Of a stretch of 64,000 bases of DNA, positions 12,401 through 24,400 are shown one piece after another. Below the pieces are notes generated by a model that was given only the letters and a program-made list of their open reading frames with translations, searched no databases and was not told the DNA's origin. How positions within the stretch are numbered: the stretch's first letter is position 1; each line of letters opens with the position of its first letter. A program made the translations under genes and the position numbers. Origin of the DNA: Owenia fusiformis (taxonomy: Eukaryota; Annelida; Polychaeta; Sabellida; Oweniidae); contig CAIIXF020000009.1 in the NCBI GenBank assembly GCA_903813345.2, forward strand, positions 18,809,759 to 18,873,758, read 5' to 3'.

Positions 12401-15400
12401 AACCAACTCAATCACACATATTATTAAACTTCAATATGTTATCCTTCTTCTGAGAGTACAAAAATATCAATTTTTATCACAATTAATGAAGAATATTGGC
12501 ATCAAAGACAGTGCATATCACTTTGTCAGAATTGAAAAAAAATCAATGGCAAATATTAAATGAATTATTTATGCAAAAGGTTTGAAACATATCCTCCAAA
12601 ACATTGCTTACTTTCTTTGTATAGACATTGAATGGTATTTCTGGATAAATGAATTGGTGTTTATCTGGGTAATCAAGGGATTATAGTCACTCAAAGTTAC
12701 TGAGCATCCAGTTTTGAGACTTCAATTGTGTTGGTGAAGTTACACATATTTCAGTCAAATTCATGCTGAGCACAACATTCCGGTTTCAATTTTATAATCT
12801 CTATACATGACCCTGGTGATAAAGAGTCAGAATCAGTCAAAAAACCAAAACTGGAAAACTGTGCTCATTGTGAAAACTAAAAGTGAAGCAACTTTTTTTC
12901 TGATATTTCTTACATCAAATGGCAGCCATCTTGTTTTTCCCCCTTCAAATTAAACTGGCGGGAAATTCAAAAATTTGAAAATTTTTTTAATCCTAATAAA
13001 TATATTTCAAAAATATGATTTTCTTTTAAATTTTTCATGGGTCTTAAGTTATTTCTTCTTTGTAAGTCATACATGTTGCCATTGATGTTTTTTTCTATGA
13101 TAATGACTATTTTTTTATGTTAAGATACTTATTCTGACTCTCAGCAGGGGGTTAATTATGCACCAAAACTCGTGAAAAAGTAAATATACTTATCAAATAT
13201 AACTAGGACAGTAATAAAAAACATATTTAACATACATTTGACTGAGGGACCAAAAGGGCATATACCCAGACACATCCTTTAAGTAAACAAACTTGTATAT
13301 GAGGTTCTGTTTACATTTCTATTACATGTACATAGTTTTAATGTAAAGAAACCTTCTTTTGACATTTTTCTGCAAACTTTGTTTCATTCAAAAGTTTAGA
13401 ATTTAAGAAATGATATATACAATGCTAGCTTGTTTCATCTAAAAGAATGTAATACACCTATAAATAAGAAATTGTATTCATATTTACACATACAAGAGGT
13501 GGTTCAAAAGTGAAGGATAGATTATTACTTGTGGATCATCCCTTGTATTGTAAAACATGTTTTTTATTCACATGTTTTGTTTTCCAATTGTTTGTGAGTT
13601 CCATTGTTTTTCTGTTTGTTATGTCACCACCAAAAGTGGTGACATATTGTTATGGTCTCCGTTTTTTTGCGACGGCGGTTGGCGTCCGGCGGTTGGAGGT
13701 TGGCGTCCGGCGTCTGTAACAATTTCTTACAACTTCCTATAACTTAACAAATACTGTTTAGACTGACTTCAATTTTTTTCTAAATCATCTACATGTTCTC
13801 AGAAGTTCAAATCTGACTTTACATTTGACATTTGACCTTCAATGACCTTCTAAAGGTCAAAAAGGTCTTTTTTCAACTTGCTTCACATTGACTAAATTTT
13901 TTTTCAAAATCATCTACATGTTCTCAGAAATTCAAATCTGACTTTAGATTTGACTTTAGATTTGACATTTGACCTTCAAATCTGACTTTAGATTTGACAT
14001 TTGACCTTCAATGACCTTCTCAAGGTCAAAAAAGGTCAAAAAGGTCTGTTTTCAACTTGCTTCAAATTGACTAATTTTTTTTTTCAAAATCATCTACATG
14101 TTCTCAGAAATTCAAATCTGACTTTAGATTTGACTTAAGATTTGACATTTGACCTTCAATGACCTTCTCAAGGTCAAAAAAGGTCAAAAAGGTCTTTTTT
14201 CAACTTGCTTCAAATTGACTAAATTTTTTTTTCAAAATCATCTACATGTTCTCAGAAATTCAAATCTGACTCTAGATTTGACATTTGACCTTCAATGACC
14301 TTCTCAAGGTCAAAAAAGGTCTAAAAGGTCTGTTTTCAACTTGCTTCAAATTGACTAAAAATTTTTTTCAAAATCATCTACGTGTTCTCAGAAATTCAAA
14401 TCTGACTTTAGATTTGACTTTAGATTTGACATTTGACCTTCAATGACCTTCTCAAAGTCAAAAAAGGTCAAAAAGGTCTTTTTTCAACTTGCTTCAAATT
14501 GACTAAATTTTTTTTTCAAAATCATTTACATGTTCTCAGAAATTCAAATCTGACTTGAGATTTGACATTTGACCTTCAATGACCATCTCAATGTCAAAAA
14601 AGGTCAAAAAGGTCTTTTTTCATCTTGCTTCAAATTGACTAAATTTTTTTTTCAAAATCATCTACATGTTCTCAGAAATTCAAATATGACTTTAGATTTG
14701 ACTTTAGATTTGACCTTCAATGACCTTCTCAAGGTCAAAAAAGGTCAAAAAGGTCTTTTTCAACTTGCTTCAAATTGACTAATTTTTTTTTTCAAAATCA
14801 TCTACATGTTCTCAGAAATTCAAATCTGACTTTAGATTTGACATTTGACCTTTAATGACCTTCTCAACGTCAAAAAAGGTCAAAAAGGTCTGTTTTCAAC
14901 TTGCTTCAAATTGACCAAATTTTTTTTTCAAAATCATCTACATCTCTTCAGAGGTTCAAATTTGACTTTTTACAAGTTCTCAGAAGTTCAAATCTGACTT
15001 TAGATTTGACCTTTGACCTTCTCAAGGTCAAAAAGGTCTTTTTTCAACTTGCTTCAAATTGACTAATTTTTTTTTTCAAAATCATCTACATGTTCTCAGA
15101 AGTTCAAATCTGACTTTAGATTTGACATTTGACCTTCAATGACCTTTTCAAGGTCAAAAAGGTCTTTTTTCAACTTGCTTCAAATTTACTTAATTTTTTT
15201 TTCAAAATCATCTACATGTTCTCAGAAGTTCAAGTCTGACTTTACATTTGACATTTGACCTTCAATGACCTTCTCAATGTCAAAAAAAGTCAAAGAGGTA
15301 TTTTTTCAACTTGCTTCAAATTGACGAATTTTTTTTTCAAAATCATCTACATGTTCTAAGAAGTTCAAATCAAACCTTCTTAAGGTCAAAAGGTATTTTC

Positions 15401-18400
15401 CAACTTGCTTTAAATTGACCAAATTGTTTTAGGTGGTGACATTTTGTCATGTTAATGCCTTGTTATTTTCTTGCATTAACTAAAAGAACATTCATAATTT
15501 AAATAATAAACATACATTTTCTCTCTATAGTGCTATAATATGAATTTCTCTCATCATCTAATCTGCAGATTTCATCTCAGCTTTCTTGACTATACAGATT
15601 TATTCATGGTATAATGTATATATTTTTCTAAATATTTCTGTTCTACACTAATACACTGTACTTGTATTTTAGTAAATCTTTTTTTATTTTATTTATCATG
15701 CTCAAAAGTGTATATCTTTCCAGTTGCAGATCTGTTGTAATTTACGATTTGTACAGTGGAAGAAGAACAATATTTTTTGTTACAAAACACCTATGATCCT
15801 CTGCTTAAGTGTGCCATATTTGCGACTCAAGGGAGCATGTACAAATCATAAATTCCAACAGTACAGTAATTGGACCCAAATTTATGTATCATATTGAATA
15901 TACGTTCACGTCATATTGAATATACGTTCATAGCCTCTGTGTATTTTATTGATTGAAAATGAATGCATCATTTTCTTATCTTAGGTGATTGCGAAAGGAT
16001 TCATCATCGGAAAACATGCATATTTAAAGAGTGGCTGGAACATCATGGACGGCTTCCTTGTCATTATTTCATTGGTTGATCTCCTAATACAACTTATCGC
16101 AGGAACCAGTAGTCGAATATTTGGAATCTTGCGTGTCTTCAGATTGCTCAGAACTCTCAGGCCTTTAAGGTTTGTTTCTTTCTTTGTTATCCTCCTGAAT
16201 GTAGTTCCTAAGGGATATAAAGAAACAGATCATCCATCTGTTCATCCATATACAGTATCTGTCTGTTTTTCTGGTTGATAACTCAAATTCAGCTGGTTGA
16301 TTATTTTGGTTCTTATAGGCACCATATTTCATGAAAAATGTAATTTCTTGATAAATACCAGTGGACAGATTTGGTTCAAATTTTATCTGTTGACACCTAA
16401 CCACAATAGGACCTCTGCTGAAGAGATTTTTCTCAAGATGAAATGTGGTCACCATTTATCATAACAAAATTTTGATAACTTATGTTCAGTATGTTCAGCA
16501 AGAGCCAACTGGTCAAAGGCTCTACAATTAATATATGTTTCATTTTCTGTTTCAGGGTAATTAGTCGGGCTCCAGGGCTTAAGCTAGTGGTACAAACATT
16601 GCTGTCGTCATTACGTCCCATCGGCAACATCGTGCTCATCTGCTGTACCTTCTTTGTTATATTTGGCATCCTTGGAGTTCAGGTAGGTATTTGAAGGTTC
16701 AATTAGGCATACACATGTACATATTGAAATCTGTATGACACCCTTGTGATTCAGGTTGGAATATTGGTATCTGAGATGTACATTAAGGCATATGCATAAC
16801 TAGGCATACCTTTGGAGTTCTGCTGGGCATACATGTATTTGATAAAATGTATGTACATTTTCCCTAATGTGACACATACATGTACATATGATCTAATTTC
16901 AGCTGTTTAAAGGGACATTCTATTACTGTAAAGGACCCGATACCAAGCATGTTCAAAACAAGACCCAGTGTCTGGAGGACTTGAGGAATGTCTGGGTTAA
17001 CCACAAGTACAATTTTGACAACTTGGGACAGGTGCGTGAAAGAAATATATGTTGTTTTTCTCTCAGAAATGTGGATGAACTGAATGATTTTTTAAACTAA
17101 TGGTTGTTTAATTGATAAAAATGATAAAGATCGCAAATTTAGGTAGACAAGATGACAGACTTGCTCATTATATTTCGTTAAATAATTTGTTGAGTTGTTT
17201 ATTTTTCAGGTTTTTAAACGATGTTATTTTTATTCCAGTTTTATATTAAAGAGACAGAATTTCTTTTCAGCAAGCATTCAAGTATTGCTTTTGAAGTAAA
17301 TGTTTACAGTTCTTAACTAGGAAAAAACTTGTGCTCAAATACCATGACAACTATTGTTTACAGGCTCTGATGGCCCTATTTGTCCTAGCCTCTAAGGATG
17401 GCTGGGTACAGCTTATGTACACAGGACTTGATGCAGTTGGGGTGGACCAGCAGGTATATTTTATATGTGGTGGCTCATGACAGGAAGCAGCCGTCTGCAA
17501 GTTTTCTTTGCACCTATATTGTATTTTATAGTCATATCAACTATGCTACTAATTCATCCCTCTATTTCCCTTGAGTTAGGAGCATATTTGATATTTTCTT
17601 AGAGAACAATGTTATTGGCAGGGAAATAAGTTGTCATGACAATTTTCTGCCAATGATGTTTAGTATCTGGAATTTTATAGGATTTTAGGGAATTTATACA
17701 TTTAAGATCCTTTAAAATTAAGAGTTAGAATATTTGCTCTCTTAAAACTATCACTGACTGAGCTTTCTATAAAAGTAGCATTTGCTTTCAAAAAAGCATA
17801 TGCATAAATAAAATTGACTGATCAAATAGAAAAAAATCATGCATTGGAAAAATTCCCTGAAATCTTAACAGATCTAGAAGTGTGCACTGCTTGTTGTCAA
17901 GGAGTAGGGGGAGGTAGTGAAGCAGGTCATCTTAAAATAAAGGAGGATTGGCTCCCATGATTTCCCAATAATGGAGGAAAGAGAAGATCTTATCTTTTCC
18001 AAGATATAGTCTTTCATTCACCAGAATTGCCAAGAGGGAGCAAATTGAGCTGTTTATTTACTCTTGTTCTTCTAATATTGAAAGACTGGAACCAATCTTG
18101 AATACATCAAATGGAAAAATTGTTTATTTCTTGGTGATACCAATAGAAATATTCTAAACTTTTGGGAAACACCATCAATATCTGGGACCTAGGGATCTGC
18201 CAGTCTTTCTTTATTCCCATAGTAAACTGTTGTAGCATCCTCTGTATGGTTTTGTGTTGTATAATATTCCAGGCCCTTATGACACTTTTTGTGTTGGCAT
18301 CCAAAGATGGTTGGGTGAATATAATGTACATAGGCCTAGACGCCGTAGGAATAGACCAACAGGTATCCCAGAAACCCTTGCATGGCTTAGATTCAAATCC

Positions 18401-21400
18401 AGAGGGATATGACCCTCTAGCAGTTCCCGACACTAGCTACTTGTAGTGGGTATAAATGGAAATTGTTTTGGACATTCAGTTTGGGTGTATCTATGCATGA
18501 AGACATCATATCATATAACTTATTGTTTAAATAGAATGTTGGTTCAAGTCATGTATTAGCTCAACCCATTTGATATTAACATGTCTCATAGTTAGTAAGT
18601 AAAATTGAATAATGGATGGATATCTGTATGTGGCCAAATCTAAAATCAAGCTTCACAATTAATTTCATGGAAAAGTGCATGCTCTGCTACGGTTTCTTTC
18701 TTGATCTTGGCAGCTTCCATGTATAGAAGTAAACTGGGAAATCCTGGATATGGCCATTTCATGTCACTGTGTATATCTGAAAATTATGAACAACTTTCAA
18801 CCACAGTACACATATATTATAAATTCATTTAAACTATATTGTTTTCATTTTCTAATCAATGAAAACTACTACCGATATTTTTTAAAACTTTTTCCACTTA
18901 TTTAAGCCACAATTTGGTTGTGCCATATCCAGGAAGACTTTGTTCATCTCTCATCTCCATATATCTGTATACTACTACACTGTCTTATGTCTGTCTCTTC
19001 TCTCCTACAATACAAGGCTATTAATTGGTAAGAAAGAATCAGTGCTTGTTTCAGTTAAATTTTGAGCTTAACTTCTTACTATTCTTGTTTTGGCTTAAGA
19101 CACAGCAATATGCATATTCTGTACACATCTTCAATACATTCTGTACACATCTTCAATATATTCAGTACACATCTTCAATTTTATATCTTTATACTTTATA
19201 CTGTATACTGTAAAACCTGTCAAGTTCAAACATCTTCCTGATACAATGAAATCATCAGCCTGGGCCTAATAATATTCTATTTATATATTGACTATGAATT
19301 TCATTGTAAAGGTTATTACGCTTAATAAAATAGCTGTGTATCTAACTTCTTTAAGGTTATTAAGCTTAATAAAATAGCTGTATATCTAACTTCTTTGGTA
19401 TCCTTGAGCCCCACCGTAAAAATCACTTATAGTCAAAACATATTCAGAGTTGAATTACAGAAGTGTATAGCTTGACAAGGGTATTTAATTTTCGACTTTC
19501 CTTTCTGCCTCTTGTCTCATTTCTTTATCTTGGTGCATTTTCTCTATGAATATAACAGAGGTAGCCTATAAGAAGATTATATAAGGGGCCCTTATTCCTT
19601 AAATTCCGTTTTTGTATAAGGGACCCTATATAACTGTTATAGCTCCCTTTACTAACTGGCTTGACTTTAACATGTTTGATAAAAAGAATGTGATGGCATT
19701 TTCTCATTGTAAATCATACTTTGCTGCGGAGAGCAACAGATTGTTTGCTTTTTTTGTGAGAAATTTTCATTTTAATGCTGTATCAGTCATGAAATATATA
19801 TGCATTTTTTCATTTAGCTGAGCATTTTGTTTTAACTAACCAATATCTTCCATTCTTGGAGAACATCAAAAAATATGAAATCAAATTCAAATTAATTAAA
19901 TCACTGACTTTTTTACTAAACTACAATGTTAGTGCTTAGAGCAAAAATGCCAATAAAATCTCATAATATATAAACAGTTATTAAAAATATATTTATCCCA
20001 TTTCAGCCTCAGGAAAACTACAATGAATGGCGGTTGTTGTACTTCATCTCTTTCCTGCTGTTGGTCGGTTTCTTTGTGCTCAACATGTTCGTGGGTGTGG
20101 TCGTCGAGAATTTCCACAAGTGCAGGGAAGATCAAGAACAGGAAGAGAAGGCAATGAGGGCTGCAAAGCGTGCCAAAAAATTGGAGAAAAAACGAAAGAG
20201 TACGGAACTGTTAGAGGATGGTGTGTAATACTGAGTCTGGCCACTTTAATAACAAGGCAAAAATCCCCTGCATTCATAGTGTCAGCCATTTTGAATTATG
20301 TCAGCCATTTTGAATTATGATCATTTTGATATTGAGTATAAAGATCCTATGTGATTATACCTCTATAGCTTTATAGGCTTAGATATATCCATAGCATTAA
20401 CAAAATTCATTCTGATTAGTCAGTCTGTCAATTCCAAAAACTCATAAGTGCCTTTATCTATTAACCTAGCCTTGCTAGCTAGTCTTTTACAAGCACTGAT
20501 TCCAACTAAAACTTAACATTCATTGTTAATGTTAACTATATCAGTACTCCCCCTGACTGAAGCCTTGTTATATTTAGTGTTCCTGTAGCTAATAACCTTG
20601 AACTTTGACCTCAAGGTCAAATACAGACTTTTGGGTCATAAACAGATGCTTTAAATGTGATTGAAAATCCCCTCAGGACTGCTACAATATTGGACATGTT
20701 TTTCATTACAAATTGAAATCTGTACTATTAGATATAAAGAGAATTACTAGAAAATCATGCAGTTTTCATTCATCAAAACATATAGATATGAACCTAGTTT
20801 TTGAAGGGATTTTCAATGTTACGTTTTAGAATGTGTATGGAGGGGAGCTTTTATCAGGTACATGTTAATCAGGGGCCAATTTTTTAAAACTTTGTGTCCC
20901 AATGTTAGTTATTTTAAGCAATTGCCCCCTGAACAAAAGATTTGTGGGTTTTGTATTGCAAAGAAAAGTCTGCAAAATTTCATACAAATCAAATCTCACA
21001 AATTGTGGAAAACCAGATACTAAAGTAACTAATGACAGTTATGTGGACAAGGTTTTTATAATACTAGCTAATATAGGACTTTTGTATCTGTTTTCCATGC
21101 ATATGTGTATTTTGTATGTGTGCGCAGACATAATAGCTTACTGAGTGCTGTGTTATTGAGCGTATTGCATGTCTTGGGTTATTTTGTAGTCTTGCACCAA
21201 GCCCCCCAAACATCATTATCCCTATCCAGATTTTTATAGACATATTATAGGCACATAAGGGGGTTTATGACTATACTTTCTGAAAATTTGTATCATACTT
21301 CATCCCTCAGAAAATTATTTGAAAATTAAATGTTTATTCTTTCATCTTTTGTCTCGATCTATACTCATCTCACTTATATTCGTCTGTTTATATCTCTGTC

Positions 21401-24400
21401 TGAGACAAATGAATAATTTCAGTTAAAATAGTGTCTGGGATATGTTTTCAGTCAGATCAGGAGGCAATTTAGCTAACAAAATTGTCATCTATGGTTGACA
21501 CAGTCAAAATAATAAGTTTGGAAGCATTGGGGTGATATCTGAGTTCCACCTTTTACTAGGTGATCATATAAACTGCAATGTCTGAGAAAACACTTCTTAT
21601 GTATATCAATGAATGAAATCAAATGTGTTCAGGTTCTGTTAATGAAATTTTGATTATGTATGACTTAACAGTTTCTGTTTTAATACAGGTTCTAACCACA
21701 TACAAGAAGTTCAGTATCTCCTCTCAAAGCGTAGGTTCCAAATAGAAACTGGAATAGTATAATAGTATAAGAATAGTTATTAAATTATTTAGTATAACAT
21801 GCTATGGATTAAGGGACTCTTTGCACAATTTATTTAAAGAAACATGTTTTGAGTATATTTAAGCAAAAGTAATGATAACAGTTTCTCAATCTTGTATTTT
21901 ATTTAAGACACCTAATTTAAAAGATTAAATCCATAATTAAATTTCAAAAATTCTTGAAAATTCTTCTTCTTTTTAACCTTGCTATGAATTTTTTTTTATG
22001 AAATAGAAATATCCTACAATATATGTATATATATTGTAATTAGAAAAACCTAAATATTGCACATTTTTTGAATAATGGGTGGTCAGTAATTATTTATATA
22101 AAAACCTAATAATGCACATTCTTAAAATTCTTTAGTTTACAAGGTCGGTATGCTTCAAATTGACCATTTTTTTCAAAATCCTCTACAAGTTCTCAAAAGT
22201 TCAAATCTGACTATACAGGGTGTCCCGAAAGTATGGGGCCCCCCCTAGGCAGACATATTCCAGTGTCCTCATAGTATGTGTCATATATCATTTTAAAGCT
22301 TGTCCAAAGTTACATTGATTTGGCAAGTATCATGGTTTAACTCCCAAAAGTAACTCCCATGGTTTGACCTTCAATGACATTCTCAAGGTCAAAAATGATT
22401 TGACCTTCAATGACCTTCTGAAGGCCAAAAGGGTATTTTTTCTTCTTGCTTCAAATTGACCAATTTTTTTCAAAATCATCTACAAGTTCTCAGGAGTTCA
22501 AATCTGACTTAAGATTTGAGATTTCACCTTCATTGACCATCTCAGAGTCAAAAAAGGTATTTTTCCAACTTGCTTCAAATTGACCAATTTATTTTTTCAA
22601 AATCATCTTCAAGTTCTCAGAAATTCTAAACTGACTTAACATTGAACTCATAATATTATGAGCAACTAGGTGGTGACATTTTGTCATGTTAACGCCTTGT
22701 TTTAAAGATACCAATTTAAGATGATCAGATGAGAGTAATAATACAAAACACCTTATAAATGCTCAGATATCTAAAAACTTAACTCACATATGTGTAAGCT
22801 TACTGCCCGGACACCCTGTACAGTATCAATACAGGGTGGGCTAAAAAATTTTAATGATTTTAAAGTGTAAATAATTAATGGCATGAATGGTCTCAAACTT
22901 TCTGAGATGACTAAGAAACACCTAAGTGGTTTTCATGTACATCATGAAAAAAACAATCTTTTCATGTACATTTGTAGTGTGTTGATATAAAAAAAACAGT
23001 TGTTGATTTTATTCAGTTTGAGCAAGGCTTGCAATTGCACCCACTACTGTCCTTGCATTATTATACACAGAAGGTGGATCATTGGTCAGTTGGTGGGAGA
23101 ATTATTTTATAACATTTCAGTTCCAGTAATATTTTCATGGGTTAGAATTGTTATATCCATGAATTGACCTAAATTCCTCATGGTATTGTCTCATAAATGC
23201 AATTCAATTCATATATCTGACCATAATGATTTTGAGAATTCATCCCATGATCGAAAAATATTAAATGTCACAGCTTCATCATATTACCTTGTGATTTGAA
23301 AAGCATTGCTGAAATTGAACACTTAGAATAGTTGCAGTGTTGAATGTGTGTAATTAATGTCATATAATATGTAGCTATTGCCAGACTCAGTACGGACTTA
23401 GAGTGATAGAGGGAGCTAGCGTGATGTCAACATCATAACGGCAAACTTTTCAAATACATAATTTTGTCATGTTTTAATTTTTTTATATAATTTTAGGTAC
23501 ATGTTACACAAATATGTTTTTTATAGTTTTATATATAGTTTATTTATAGTTTTAGAAGTATGTTTTTTTGCACCAGAGTAGATAAATACACGATTATTTT
23601 ATTTATTTAAATACTTAATTTCATAGTTAATTTTTAGTCAGTTATTTATATCACAATGATAATAAGGATACATGTTTTTATAATTTCTAGAAATACATTT
23701 TTCAAAACATTCATTCAGTAAATAGAAAAATGATTGGAAATATTCCTACTTTTTGATAAAGCTTGTCATTTAATTGCATGTGTGCAACTTACATATACTG
23801 TAGATGCTTTCCTTGATAATAGTCAGCTTTCAGATTGCAAGATAATTTACATTTTTCTACTCTTCTTAAATATTCTCTTAACTTTAGATTAACGCAACTG
23901 GAACTTCTTTTGATATGAGCTGACAATTGAATCATTTTGTAATATTTATTTATATTTATTTATTTTTTAGGAATGAGGGAACCGCCATATTGGGCAAACT
24001 ATGGAAAATATAGATTGTTCATTCACAAAATTGTAACGAGCAAATACTTTGATCTTGCGATAGCGGGAGTTATAGGATTAAATGTCATCACTATGGCGAT
24101 GGAATTTTACATGATGCCTTTTGTGAGTAATATAAGAAATACGTGTTTTTTGTATTTTCTTGATTATTTGTAAGATATACGAAACATACATTCATTTTGT
24201 CTTTTTCAATATTTTCAACAGATAATTAATTCCACAAAATCTGTTTGATTTTTTTCAGTTTTGAATATCAACTTTTATTTACAGTTCTCAGAGATATAGT
24301 ATAACAATGACGTAGGTGAAAACAAACCCAAAAAGCCCCACTATGAACCAATAATACCTTATTTTTCAGTCCTTGGTTTACGCTCTGAAAATCTTCAACT

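Larger units (their letters stand above)
11332..15984 (+). other. Large Cav3 intron between IIIS2 and IIIS3
   Basis: About 4.65 kb. It holds a possible inverted-repeat element (about 12331-13283) and a minisatellite-cored element (about 13622-15465). The rest is AT-rich with nothing recognisable. Confidence 0.75.
20221..23970 (+). other. Large Cav3 intron in the III-IV linker
   Basis: About 3.75 kb. It holds the 42-base cassette exon (21689-21730), a partial second copy of the minisatellite family (about 22143-22690) and mariner-like termini (about 22213-22821). The rest is AT-rich with nothing recognisable. Confidence 0.75.

Noticed and set aside
13510-13742. Two overlapping + strand frames as a small membrane protein
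   Set aside because: They cross the boundary of the minisatellite element and its GC-rich repeats. No homology or splice logic.
20580-20625. TGACCTCAAGGTCA palindrome as a functional receptor site
   Set aside because: A single occurrence in intron; such palindromes arise by chance and from the local repeat family.
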